A stretch of 64,000 bases of DNA from Pseudomonas oryzicola (GTDB taxonomy: Bacteria; Pseudomonadota; Gammaproteobacteria; Pseudomonadales; Pseudomonadaceae), in assembly GCF_014269185.2 (NCBI RefSeq), contig NZ_JABWRZ020000005.1:1-64000 (forward strand). The letters are read 5' to 3'. Position numbers and translations under genes: made by a program. The notes under the pieces were generated by a model. The model saw only the letters and a list, made by a program, of their open reading frames with translations, was not told where the DNA came from and made no database searches. This document shows, piece by piece, positions 1 through 8,959 of the stretch (the first letter of the stretch is position 1; each line of letters starts with the position of its first letter).

Positions 1-3000
1 CTCAGCCTGGGCATCAAGTCGGCTGTGGACGTCGATGGCCGTACCTTCGAGAACCTGCAACTGGGCGATGCGGCCAAGGTTCAGGTCACTGACACCACTG
101 ATGAAGTGGTGGCCAAGCTGACTGCGACCCCTTCGGTGACTGAAGGCGGCGTAATCACCTACACCGTGACCCTGACCAACAAAGATGGCCTGCCGATCGA
201 CAAGCACGGTGCACTGACCTTCACCCTGAACGATGGCACCACCATCACCGTGCCGGCCAATGGCACGACCGGTTCGGTCACCGTCACCGCGCCGGACAAC
301 GTGTACACCGGTGCGAATGACCCTGTGATCAAGTCGATCGCTTCGGTCAGCGGCACCGACGTCGGCAAGTTCGAACAGCTAACCTTGGACAAGACCCCTG
401 TAAGCACCACCGTGACCGATGAACCAGGCAGCGGCCAGGGCGATGTCACCACGGTCGGCATCAGCGGTAGCACGTCGGTGACCGAAGGCGAAACCGGCCA
501 CTACACGCTGGCCCTGAGCAACCCGTCGAAGTCTGAGGTCACCATTACCCTCAGCTACAGCGGTACTGCCAATAATGGCGAGGACTTCACCGGTGTCGCC
601 ATCGTGAAGATCCCGGCCAACAGCACCGGCATCACGTTCGACATCGCGACCATCGACGACAAGCTTGTCGAGGGTACCGAGAACTTCACCGTGAAGATCG
701 AAAGCGCCACCGGTGGCGGCTTCGAAAACCTGAAGGTCGACAGCAGCAATGCCAGCGTGACCACGTCCATCCTCGACAATGACCACCTGCCGGTTTCGCC
801 TGGCGGTGCAGTGTTTGGCGTGGAAGACACCGCCTACGTGTTTGCCTGGGGTGATTTCAAAGTCACCGATGCCGATGCCAACACCGGCTTGTCCGTGACC
901 ATTACCTCGCTCCCGGCCGCTGGTAGTCTGCAGTTCTTCAACGGTACCACCTGGGTGAACGTGACCGTCGGCCAGGTGGTCAGCCAGGCTGACATTACTG
1001 CCAACAACCTCAAGTTCGTTCCGGCTCCCAACCAGTCGGGCGCGGACAACTACGGTGGGAATGGCGTAGGTAACCAGCAGGCCGACTACGCGCAGTTCAA
1101 GTTCAAGCCGAACGATGGCAGCAACCTGGGCAGTGAAGTGACCATGAAGGTCGACATCAGCCCGGTTGCCGACAAGCCGACCCTGAGCTTCGGCAGCGCC
1201 GAGGTCGAGTCCAAAGGCCTGACCAAGGAAGTGTGGACCAGCCTCAAAGGCCTGGGTACCGACGGTAGTGGCATTACCGGCGACGCCCTGAAGACGGTCT
1301 TTGCCAACTCCGGCAATGCCAACGGCAGCAGCACCACCACCAATGTGCAGTCCGACGGCAGCGTCAGTGCCGGTACCGGCTCGAAAACCTCCGGCCTGAT
1401 CTATCTGGAAGCCGGCAAGACCTACAACTTCAGCGGCACTGCCGACGACAGCTTCGTGGTCACCATCGGTGGCAAGACGGTGGTCACGGCCACCTGGGGC
1501 GCGGGTGGACAGGTTTCGGGCAGCTTCACCCCGAACACCAGTGGCTACTACCCGATCGAGGTCTATCATGCCAACCAGAGCGGGCCAGGCAGCTATGACC
1601 TGAACATCCAGGTCGGCTCGGGTGCTGTCACCGACCTGAGCAGCTCGAACATCAAGATGTACCAGAACGTGACCGAGATGGCCAACGCCGGCCTGGGCGT
1701 GTCCGACCTGCACACCGTCAATGGCCAGAGCTACTACGACGGCTACAAGCTCAATGAAGGGCCGGAAGGTGGTTCGGTGAAACTGGTCGGGATCTCGACT
1801 GCGTTGACCGATACCGACGGTTCCGAGAGCCTGAATGTGTCCCTTAGCGGTATTCCGAAAGGCACCGTGCTGAGCGATGGCGCAGGGCACACTGTCACGG
1901 TCGGCACCGGCCCTGTAGATGTGACCGGCTGGAAACTCAGCAGTCTGACGCTGACTCCGCCAGCTTACTTCAAAGGTTCGTTCGACATCACGGTCACTTC
2001 GGTCGCAACCGAAAGCCTCGGCGGTTCGGCGGTCACCACCGGCAATATTCCGGTGACCGTGTACGCTGCAACTTACAAAGCCAACGTTGGTACTTCGGGC
2101 AACGATGCGATGACCGGCGGCGAAGGCAACGACATCATGGTTGCTGACGTATCCGGCCTGAACGTGGTTCAAGGCAAGAACTACAACATTGCCTTTATCG
2201 TCGACAGCTCGGGCAGCATGAGCGACAAGTCGATTTCGGACGCGAAGACCCAGCTCGCCTCGGTGTTCAATACGCTCAAGGCCAGCCTGGGTTCGGACAC
2301 ATCGGGCACGGTCAACATCTTCCTGGTCGACTTCGATACCCAGGTCAAGCAGAACGTGGCGGTGAACCTTGCCGACCCGAATGCCTTGAGCAAGCTGCAA
2401 TCCGTATTGAACTCCATGGCGAGCGGTGGCGGTACCAACTACGAAGACGTGTTCAAGGCCACGGCCAACTTCTTCAAGAGCACCATGGCCAGCAGTAACA
2501 CCAATGCCGAGAACCTGACCTACTTCATCACCGACGGCAAGCCGACTTACTACCAGAGTGGGGAGAGTACCAACCCGCGGCTGTGGACCAACGGCAAGTC
2601 CCTGGATGACGTGGTCAATGTCAACAACTACAAACTTGGCGACACCTTCAGCGTGTGGGCTGACGCCACTCACAAAGTCGAGATCAGCAGTAGTGGCTCG
2701 GTCAAGGTTCTGACCTACGGCGAGAACAAGAAGGGTGAGTTGGTGCTGCAGTCCACCAACACCGTCGGAACCCTGCATGCCCAGGGCGACGGCACCTACG
2801 AGTTCTCCAGCCTGGACGGTTCGGGCTACGGTGAGTACTGGAACTACCAGGAGTCGGCAGCGGGCACTACCGCGAGCTTCAACCTGCTCGGTGGCACCAA
2901 TGGCGTGAGTAAAGTGCAGGCCATCGGCTTGAACAGCGATGTCACGCTGAACGACCTGAAACCGTACGATTCTGCTGGCAAACCGCAGGCAGGCATTGAC

Positions 3001-3750
3001 CCGTCCGATCTGGCCAAGGCGATTCTCGGCCATTCCGAGGCGACCTTGCCGGGCGCTGACAGCATTGATGGCGGCAACGGCAACGACATCATCTTCGGCG
3101 ACCTGATCACTCTCGACGGTGTCGTCAGCGAAGGCTACCAAGCGCTGCAGACGTATGTGGCACAGAAGAGTGGAGTCGAAGCCAGTGCCATTACCACCAG
3201 CAATGTCCACCAGTACATTACCGAGCACTACAACGAGTTCGATATTTCCGGTCCCAACGACGGTCACGACCTCCTGTCGGGCGGCAATGGCAACGACATC
3301 CTCTTCGGCCAGGGGGGGAACGACACGCTGGATGGTGGCAAAGGCAACGACATCCTGCTGGGCGGTACAGGCAATGACACCCTCATCGGTGGCCAGGGCA
3401 ACGATATCCTGATCGGCGGAAGCGGTGCCGACACCTTCGTGTGGAAGGCTGGTGACCTCGGCAACGATGTGATCAAGGACTTCAAGGTGGCCGAGGGCGA
3501 CCGGATCGACCTGAAGGACCTGCTGCAGGGCGAGAAGGGCAGCACCATCGACAACTACCTGAAACTCACCACGGTGGAAGGCACGACGACGTTGCAGGTC
3601 AGCAGCGAAGGCAAGCTGAACACTGAAGGTGGTATCGCCAATGCCGACGTGACCATCAAGCTGGAAGGGGTGAACTGGTCCAACACCACGATCAATTCGT
3701 TGATCAGCGGTGCTGACCCGACCATCATCATCCACAACAAGGACAGCTGA
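1..3750 (+). CDS. lapA: Large adhesin LapA, C-terminal 1249 residues (5' end outside window)
   Basis: The frame is open at base 1, so this is the tail of a much larger protein. In order it shows immunoglobulin-like/Calx-beta repeats (about nt 120-780), a cadherin-like segment (about 800-1180), a PA14-like lectin fold (about 1400-1625), a von Willebrand A domain with the MIDAS motif DSSGS near nt 2200, then nonapeptide RTX repeats of GGNGNDILFG type (about 3065-3430). It ends in a Ca-dependent type I secretion signal. In the Lap family the protein is exported by LapEBC and held at the cell surface until LapG cleaves its N-terminus under c-di-GMP control. The name LapA rather than another giant adhesin rests on the domain order and recalled gene order. 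The repeats upstream cannot be seen here. Confidence 0.85.
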   Translation, partial: LSLGIKSAVDVDGRTFENLQLGDAAKVQVTDTTDEVVAKLTATPSVTEGGVITYTVTLTNKDGLPIDKHGALTFTLNDGTTITVPANGTTGSVTVTAPDNVYTGANDPVIKSIASVSGTDVGKFEQLTLDKTPVSTTVTDEPGSGQGDVTTVGISGSTSVTEGETGHYTLALSNPSKSEVTITLSYSGTANNGEDFTGVAIVKIPANSTGITFDIATIDDKLVEGTENFTVKIESATGGGFENLKVDSSNASVTTSILDNDHLPVSPGGAVFGVEDTAYVFAWGDFKVTDADANTGLSVTITSLPAAGSLQFFNGTTWVNVTVGQVVSQADITANNLKFVPAPNQSGADNYGGNGVGNQQADYAQFKFKPNDGSNLGSEVTMKVDISPVADKPTLSFGSAEVESKGLTKEVWTSLKGLGTDGSGITGDALKTVFANSGNANGSSTTTNVQSDGSVSAGTGSKTSGLIYLEAGKTYNFSGTADDSFVVTIGGKTVVTATWGAGGQVSGSFTPNTSGYYPIEVYHANQSGPGSYDLNIQVGSGAVTDLSSSNIKMYQNVTEMANAGLGVSDLHTVNGQSYYDGYKLNEGPEGGSVKLVGISTALTDTDGSESLNVSLSGIPKGTVLSDGAGHTVTVGTGPVDVTGWKLSSLTLTPPAYFKGSFDITVTSVATESLGGSAVTTGNIPVTVYAATYKANVGTSGNDAMTGGEGNDIMVADVSGLNVVQGKNYNIAFIVDSSGSMSDKSISDAKTQLASVFNTLKASLGSDTSGTVNIFLVDFDTQVKQNVAVNLADPNALSKLQSVLNSMASGGGTNYEDVFKATANFFKSTMASSNTNAENLTYFITDGKPTYYQSGESTNPRLWTNGKSLDDVVNVNNYKLGDTFSVWADATHKVEISSSGSVKVLTYGENKKGELVLQSTNTVGTLHAQGDGTYEFSSLDGSGYGEYWNYQESAAGTTASFNLLGGTNGVSKVQAIGLNSDVTLNDLKPYDSAGKPQAGIDPSDLAKAILGHSEATLPGADSIDGGNGNDIIFGDLITLDGVVSEGYQALQTYVAQKSGVEASAITTSNVHQYITEHYNEFDISGPNDGHDLLSGGNGNDILFGQGGNDTLDGGKGNDILLGGTGNDTLIGGQGNDILIGGSGADTFVWKAGDLGNDVIKDFKVAEGDRIDLKDLLQGEKGSTIDNYLKLTTVEGTTTLQVSSEGKLNTEGGIANADVTIKLEGVNWSNTTINSLISGADPTIIIHNKDS

Positions 3751-3760
3751 TTGCTGGTGC

Positions 3761-3789
3761 GCTATTGGGCTGCCCTGCAGCCCAATAGC
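3761..3789 (+). terminator. Hairpin after lapA
   Basis: A perfect 13-bp inverted repeat (3761-3773 and 3777-3789) with a 3-nt loop starts 11 bp after the lapA stop. No T-tract follows, so it may act as an mRNA 3'-end stabiliser or a weak terminator rather than a classic intrinsic terminator. Confidence 0.55.
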
Positions 3790-3929
3790 CAGCGAGCCGG
3801 CTGGCGCGCTCCCTCGGATCTTTCCCGCAGCCCTGCGACAGCGCATACTCTGGCGCCGTGCCTGCGTGCCCGGCAATCTTTGCCTATGCTGCTGTCTACC
3901 AACAAGGAACCAATGTGACGAGGGACGCC

Positions 3930-4271
3930 ATGTTCTATGTGCAACGCGATGCTGCCGGCCAGTTGCGGCGGGTAGAGGCAGCCGCTTTCGACGAGTTCAC
4001 AGAAATGCTCCCTGCCGACCATGCCGATATCCAGGCCTGGTTCGCCGACGACATTGTGGAAAACAGCCTCAACCAGCTCAAGCAAAGCGACCTCGACATG
4101 ATCCGTGTGCTCGAGGACCTGATCGACGTGCTGACCGCCAAGGGTGTCTTCAAGATCACCGACCTGCCCCCCGGGGCGCAGGCCAAGCTGTTGAACCGCT
4201 CTACGGCGCGCAAGGCGCTCAGCAGCCTGAACAACCTTATCGAAGAAGAAGAGCAGGGCGGCCTGATCTGA
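3930..4271 (+). CDS. Conserved small acidic protein of unknown function
   Basis: 113 residues, soluble, with no signal peptide. It resembles the short Pseudomonas proteins that carry the misleading database name 'tryptophan synthase subunit beta-like'; I see no PLP-enzyme features and do not assign that activity. The N-terminus (MFYVQRDAAGQ) looks like the family's usual start, and a GAGGG motif at 3919-3924 fits ATG 3930. A GTG at 3915 behind AAGGA is a possible longer start. The helical C-terminal half has several Asp/Glu-Leu stretches and ends in a Glu run. It stands alone between lapA and a decayed ABC-transporter locus. Confidence 0.7.
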   Translation: MFYVQRDAAGQLRRVEAAAFDEFTEMLPADHADIQAWFADDIVENSLNQLKQSDLDMIRVLEDLIDVLTAKGVFKITDLPPGAQAKLLNRSTARKALSSLNNLIEEEEQGGLI

Positions 4272-4371
4272 TCAGGGAATAGGCAAACGCCAGTGCTATA
4301 TTTATTCGTTAAAGATGTTTGAATAATAGGTCTTATGCCTCTATAGGCACTTCCACTGCGTACCCGTCGAT

Positions 4372-4663
4372 CACCGAACACCAGCTCGGCAGCGACCAGG
4401 GCGCCAGGCAAACGCCCAGCCGATCTTCAACCCCGACAGGATCGACGGCAGCGCCGCGGGCACCAAAATGTGCAGCACCAGCCGCAGCCCTTTCAGCAGC
4501 GGCAAAGGCGGGTTGGGCTGGTACATCTTCCAGAACCGTAACGAGCTCTACACCGGTATTCGCCGGGTTGGCGGTGGTGATCCTGATTGGCCTGTTGGTG
4601 GAGGGGCTGGTGTTCAATACCCTGGAGCGGCTGACCGTGCGACGGTGGGGGATGCAGCGCTAG
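4372..4663 (+). pseudogene. Relic of an SsuC/TauC-type ABC permease with an internal inversion
   Basis: Bases 4495-4663 encode the C-terminal end of a binding-protein-dependent permease on the + strand (SSGKGGLGWYIFQNRN, then VFAGLAVVILIGLLVEG and ERLTVRRWGMQR), split by a frameshift near 4551. The preceding part of the same protein (HILVPAALPSILSGLK and ALVAAELVFG, the EAA-loop region) lies at about 4372-4493 on the MINUS strand, with its own frameshift near 4403. Flipping that block of about 122 bp in place rejoins VFG to SSGKGG exactly as in intact permeases. The rest of the transporter is gone. It is not functional. Confidence 0.75.
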
Positions 4664-4699
4664 GGGGTAACCCTGTGCCGGCCTCTTCGCGGGTACAGG

Positions 4700-5260
4700 T
4701 CAGGAATTCTGGTACTGCGCAGCCGCATTGCTGAGAATCCTGCCAATCTCCTCCCGCAAGCCGGTAGGCTGCTCGACCACCACCCCATCGCCATGGCTCA
4801 ACAGCCACCAGCGCAGCGGCCAGCCATCGCTCACCGTGGCCCGCATCCGATGCCCGTGTTCCAGCGCCGTCAGTTGCATGTCGCTACTCAGCGGCGCATC
4901 CCGCAACTGCCGCGCCAGTGCATCGCTGATCCGTGCCACCAACTCGACCCCCTCCCCCCGTGCTGGCTGCAACGCGTCGCCGCGCAAATGCGTCAGCAGA
5001 TCGAAATTGCCGCGCAATTCGCCCACGGCGCTCGCCGACCAATGCCAGCCAAACGGGATGCTCTTGTCATTGCGCTCCAGCGGGAATATCAGCGACAGCT
5101 CATTGAGGTCGCGTTCGACGGTACGTTTGCTGACAGTGAAGCCCACGTCACGCAGGCGCCAGACCAGCTCGGCGCTGGTAATGCCTGGAGAGCGGCTGGG
5201 CAGCTGGCGCAGCAGCGCCCACTGACGGCTAAGGGTGGCGCGGGTAGTGGCGAACGGCAA
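4700..5260 (-). CDS. Truncated WYL-type transcriptional regulator (HTH plus WCX end)
   Basis: 186 residues from a TTG start at 5260, chosen because AAGGA lies 9 bp upstream and the family begins near FATTRATLSRQW. Residues about 5-75 are a DeoR/HTH_11-like winged helix (ITSAELVWRLRD, SKRTVERDLNEL). Residues about 85-180 match the C-terminal WCX extension (LRWWLLSHGDGVVV, LREEIGRIL). WYL regulators are usually about 300-340 residues; the WYL core between these parts appears to be missing in frame, the junction lying about nt 5008-5041. DNA binding may persist but ligand sensing is doubtful. It sits beside the permease relic, so it may be the orphaned remains of the same locus. Confidence 0.65.
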   Translation of the reverse strand: MPFATTRATLSRQWALLRQLPSRSPGITSAELVWRLRDVGFTVSKRTVERDLNELSLIFPLERNDKSIPFGWHWSASAVGELRGNFDLLTHLRGDALQPARGEGVELVARISDALARQLRDAPLSSDMQLTALEHGHRMRATVSDGWPLRWWLLSHGDGVVVEQPTGLREEIGRILSNAAAQYQNS

Positions 5261-5467
5261 AAGGTAACGTCCTTGTCTAGGCTTGCCGCAATAGGATGGC
5301 GGCAGGCGTGGGGCATGGCAATTGGCCACAGCCTGCTCAGATCAAGGAAGTCGCATTTGGTTGCCAGGTGCCGATTCGTTCGCGACAGGTTTTGACGTGT
5401 CGTCACGCAGAATCACGCCTCATCACAGCCGAAGGTTGGGGTTGTGCGTCGTTCAATGAGGATGAAC

Positions 5468-6262
5468 ATGTCTGCTGCCAGCAATATCCATTCGCTGCTT
5501 GCCCGTCTCCTGCCCGAGCGGGTCATCGCCCCACCGATTGCTGTCGGGAGGCGACAGCGGTTGTTTGCCGGGGTAGGGCTGCCCAGCCAGCGCTCGCTAT
5601 TGATCAGCCGCCTGGACGAAGCCAGCGACTTGCAGGCGGTATATGCCGACCTGCGCCGCCAGGCGTTGCAAGGCAGCGTGGCCGCGCTCAATGACCTCGG
5701 CTGGATCTGGCTCAACGGCAAGTACTGGCGTGCCGATACCGTGCTGGCCGGTCACCTGTTGCGCATGGCTGCCCTGCAGGGCAGTGCTGCTGCCTGGTTC
5801 AACCTCGGGCAGCAGCATTATTTCGGCAAAGGCATCGAACCCTCCTATGTGCAGGCGGCGGAGTGCTACCGGCAGGCCTTCGAGCGCGGCCTGCTACACG
5901 CCGCTGCCGCGTTGGGCGACCTGTACGAGGAAGAGGTATGCGATGGCGACCTGCAGTGGCAGGTCGACCTGGTGCAGGCCTACCAGTGGTTCCTGCGTGG
6001 TGCCGAGCGGGGCGAGGCACGTTGTCGTTTCGAGGTGGGATACCGGTTGATGCACGGGCTGTACGTGGAAGCCGATATCAAGGCTGCACTGTACTGGCTG
6101 GAGCTGGCGGCAGCGGCGGGCGTGGTGCAGGCTGCCGAGGAGCTGGCAGTGCACTTCAGTAGCCGTGACGAGCTGCGGTACCAGGAGTGGCGCGACCGGG
6201 CGGTGCAGATGGGGAGTACTTTGGCCTTGACCATGAAGCTGGAAGACCAGATTCAACCCTGA
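5468..6262 (+). CDS. Sel1-like repeat protein
   Basis: 264 residues from ATG 5468, preferred over in-frame ATG codons at 5456 and 5462 because GAGGA (5458-5462) is correctly spaced. Residues about 65-220 hold several Sel1-type TPR helix pairs, for example AAAWFNLGQQHYFGKGI, AAALGDLYEEEV and AALYWLELAAAAG. Sel1 repeats build protein-interaction scaffolds. No transmembrane segment or lipobox is obvious, so a cytoplasmic role is likely. The partner and pathway are unknown. It is transcribed away from the WYL-type gene and is the only gene of its unit. Confidence 0.8.
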   Translation: MSAASNIHSLLARLLPERVIAPPIAVGRRQRLFAGVGLPSQRSLLISRLDEASDLQAVYADLRRQALQGSVAALNDLGWIWLNGKYWRADTVLAGHLLRMAALQGSAAAWFNLGQQHYFGKGIEPSYVQAAECYRQAFERGLLHAAAALGDLYEEEVCDGDLQWQVDLVQAYQWFLRGAERGEARCRFEVGYRLMHGLYVEADIKAALYWLELAAAAGVVQAAEELAVHFSSRDELRYQEWRDRAVQMGSTLALTMKLEDQIQP

Positions 6263-6354
6263 GTTGTTTGCTGGCCAGACCGGCGCCAGGGCCTGGCAGG
6301 CAGGTAAAAAACAGCATGAACAACAAATTCATCAACGCCCTCCGTCATCCCATG

Positions 6355-6402
6355 TTGACGACAGGGGGAGGGCCAAGCGTATATTGATAGTTAGCAAACT
6401 AT
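6355..6402 (+). promoter_or_regulatory. Probable promoter and MarR operator for the efflux operon
   Basis: A perfect palindrome ATAGTT-N4-AACTAT (6387-6402) lies 20 bp before the marR start. It abuts a possible -10 TATATT (6380-6385); TTGACG at 6355-6360 could be the -35, although the 19-bp spacing is long. The position fits autorepression by the first gene's product. The protein-site pairing is inferred. Confidence 0.5.
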
Positions 6403-6422
6403 GAATATCCTTGGTTTCTTCA

Positions 6423-6875
6423 ATGTCCCTTGATCTCCTGCGCCTGCAAGTCAGCAGCGGCATGGTGGTTGCCGCCCGGCATTGGCGGCGCATCTGCCAC
6501 ACCGCCCTGACCGGTTATGGCATCTCCGAGGCCTGCGCCACGCCCCTGTTGATGATCGTGCGCCTGGGCGACGGCGTGCACCAGGTCGCCGTGGCCCAGG
6601 CGGCGGGCCTGGAAAGCCCGTCGTTGGTGCGCCTGCTCGACCAGCTGTGCAAGGCTGGCCTGGTATGCCGTAGCGAAGACCCGCTGGACCGTCGCGCAAA
6701 GGGCCTGAGCCTGACCGCTGAAGGCCGCGCACTGGCCGAGGCCATCGAAGCCGAACTGGTGCGCCTGCGCCGTGAGGTGCTGCAGCATATCGACCAGGCC
6801 GACCTGGCAGCCGCCTTGCGCGTGTTGCGCGCCTTCGAAGCTGCCGGCCTGGGCAGCACAGGCGAGGCCGCATGA
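6423..6875 (+). CDS. MarR-family transcriptional regulator
   Basis: 150 residues; ATG 6423 gives the typical N-terminus, with TTG 6411 as the alternative. A winged helix lies in the middle (VAVAQAAGLESPSLVRLLDQL as recognition region, then the DRRAKGLSLTAEGRAL wing). Flanking helices form the usual MarR dimer interface. It is the first gene of a five-gene unit encoding an aromatic-acid-type efflux system and overlaps the FUSC gene by 4 bp (ATGA). It probably represses the operon through the palindrome just upstream and is relieved by an aromatic or phenolic ligand. The ligand is not evident from sequence. Confidence 0.88.
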   Translation: MSLDLLRLQVSSGMVVAARHWRRICHTALTGYGISEACATPLLMIVRLGDGVHQVAVAQAAGLESPSLVRLLDQLCKAGLVCRSEDPLDRRAKGLSLTAEGRALAEAIEAELVRLRREVLQHIDQADLAAALRVLRAFEAAGLGSTGEAA

Positions 6876-8959
6876 ACGGTTTCTTCAGCTCGGTGCCACC
6901 GGCCCGCGACTGGTTCTATGGCGTGCGTACTTTCGCCGCCTCCATGATTGCCTTGTATATCGCCTTGCTCATGCAACTGCCACGCCCCTATTGGGCCATG
7001 GCCACGGTGTACATCGTCTCCAGCCCCTTCCTTGGCCCGACCAGCTCCAAGGCCCTGTACCGTGCCCTCGGCACGCTGCTGGGTGCCGGTGGCGCGATCT
7101 TCCTGGTGCCGCCTTTGGTACAGTCGCCGTTGCTGCTGAGTATCGCGATCGCCCTGTGGACCGGCACCTTGTTGTTCCTTTCACTGAATCTGCGCACCGC
7201 CAACAACTACGTGCTGATGCTGGCGGGCTACACCTTGCCGATGATCGCCCTGGCGGTGGTGGACAATCCGTTGGCCGTGTTCGACGTGGCGTCTTCCCGT
7301 GCTCAGGAAATCTGCCTGGGTATCGTTTGCGCGGCAGTGGTCGGGGCCATCTTCTGGCCGCGTCGGCTGGCGCCGGTGGTGGTCGGTGCCACCAATACCT
7401 GGTTCAGCGAGGCGATCCGTTACAGCGATACCTACCTCGCCCGCCAGGCCAGCGCCGACCAGGTGGGTGGCCTGCGTGGCACAATGGTCATCACCTTCAA
7501 CTCGCTGGAACTGATGATCGGCCAGCTCGGCCATGAAGGTGCCGGCCCGCACACCCTGAAGAATGCCCGCGAATTGCGCGGGCGCATGATCCACCTGCTA
7601 CCGGTGATCGACGCGCTCGACGACGCCCTGGTCGCCCTCGAAGGGCGTGCCCCGGAGAAATTTGCCCAGATGCGCCCGCTGCTGGATGCTGCTCGCGAAT
7701 GGCTCAAGGGCACTGCCGACAGCGCTTCACCCGCCCGCTGGGCCGCCTTGCACGAGCAGATCGAGCGCCTGCAGCCCGGCGCCGCAGCCCTCGACCAACG
7801 CGCTGAACTGCTGCTGTCCAATGCCCTGTATCGCCTGACTGAATGGGCCGACCTGTGGCAGGACTGCTGCAGCCTGCAACACGCCTTGCGCAGCGACGAT
7901 GCCAAACCCTGGCGCGCGGTGTACCGCCACTGGCGGCTGGGCCGCCTGACAGCGTTCTTCGATCGCGGGTTGATGCTGTATTCGGTGGCCTCCACCGTGC
8001 TGGCCATCGTTGTCGCCTGCGGCCTGTGGATCGGCCTGGGCTGGAACGACGGGGCCAGCGCGGTGATCCTCGCTGCCGTATCGTGCAGCTTCTTCGCTGC
8101 CATGGACGACCCGGCGCCGCAGATCTACAGGTTCTTCTTCTGGACGCTGATGTCGGTGATCTTCTCCAGCCTGTACCTGTTCCTGGTGCTGCCCAACCTG
8201 CACGACTTCCCGATGCTGGTGCTGGCCTTTGCCGTGCCGTTCATCTGCGTCGGCACTCTGACCGTGCAACCACGCTTCTACCTCGGCACCTTGCTGACCA
8301 TCGTCAACACCTCGACCTTCATCAGCATCCAGGGTGCCTACGACGCGGATTTCTTCACCTTCCTCAACTCCAACCTGGCCGGCCCCGTCGGCTTGCTGTT
8401 CGCCTTCATCTGGACCTTGGTGATGCGCCCGTTCGGCGTGGAGCTGGCGGCCAAGCGCATGACCCGCTTCGCCTGGCGCGATATCGTCGAAATGACCGAG
8501 CCGGCCACCCTTGCCGAACACCGCCACGTGGGTGTGCAGATGCTCGACCGCCTGATGCAGCACCTGCCGCGCCTGTCGCAGACCGGGCAGGACAGCGGCG
8601 TGGCGCTGCGTGACCTGCGCGTAGGGCTTAACCTGCTGGACCTACTGGCCTATATGCCGCGTGCCGGCCAGCTGGCCCGTGAGCGACTGGCCACCGTGAT
8701 CGAGGAAGTCGGCGCGCATTACGCTGCCTGCCTGCGCACCGGCGAACGCCTGCATGCGCCCGCTGCGCTGCTGCGCAACATGGAGCGCGCGCGCCTGGCG
8801 CTGAACCTCGATGAGCTGTACGAGCGCGGCGATGCCCGCACCCACCTGCTGCATGCCCTGAGCGGCTTGCGCCTGGCGCTGTTGCCGGGTGTGGAGGTGA
8901 TGCTCGAACCCGCCGAACAGCCGCAATTGCCCCCCGGACTCGACGGAGCGCCCCTGTGA
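6872..8959 (+). CDS. FUSC-family inner-membrane efflux protein (AaeB-like)
   Basis: 695 residues with two halves, each a bundle of about five to six transmembrane helices (residues about 15-170 and 370-520) followed by a cytoplasmic helical domain. This is the usual fusaric-acid-resistance/AaeB layout and length. With the DUF1656, HlyD and NodT proteins encoded downstream it should form a tripartite pump for aromatic carboxylic acids or similar toxic acids. Its start overlaps the marR stop (ATGA), which indicates translational coupling. The substrate is inferred from the family only. Confidence 0.88.
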   Translation: MNGFFSSVPPARDWFYGVRTFAASMIALYIALLMQLPRPYWAMATVYIVSSPFLGPTSSKALYRALGTLLGAGGAIFLVPPLVQSPLLLSIAIALWTGTLLFLSLNLRTANNYVLMLAGYTLPMIALAVVDNPLAVFDVASSRAQEICLGIVCAAVVGAIFWPRRLAPVVVGATNTWFSEAIRYSDTYLARQASADQVGGLRGTMVITFNSLELMIGQLGHEGAGPHTLKNARELRGRMIHLLPVIDALDDALVALEGRAPEKFAQMRPLLDAAREWLKGTADSASPARWAALHEQIERLQPGAAALDQRAELLLSNALYRLTEWADLWQDCCSLQHALRSDDAKPWRAVYRHWRLGRLTAFFDRGLMLYSVASTVLAIVVACGLWIGLGWNDGASAVILAAVSCSFFAAMDDPAPQIYRFFFWTLMSVIFSSLYLFLVLPNLHDFPMLVLAFAVPFICVGTLTVQPRFYLGTLLTIVNTSTFISIQGAYDADFFTFLNSNLAGPVGLLFAFIWTLVMRPFGVELAAKRMTRFAWRDIVEMTEPATLAEHRHVGVQMLDRLMQHLPRLSQTGQDSGVALRDLRVGLNLLDLLAYMPRAGQLARERLATVIEEVGAHYAACLRTGERLHAPAALLRNMERARLALNLDELYERGDARTHLLHALSGLRLALLPGVEVMLEPAEQPQLPPGLDGAPL

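Noticed and set aside
379..3876. 1165-residue open frame on the minus strand opposite lapA
   Set aside because: It mirrors the repetitive, high-GC adhesin codons, has no family signature and low-complexity composition; the plus strand encodes clear adhesin domains.
3858..3929. Upstream extension of the small gene at 3930
   Set aside because: The added residues have no family-like pattern, and a ribosome-binding site fits ATG 3930 (or GTG 3915) better.
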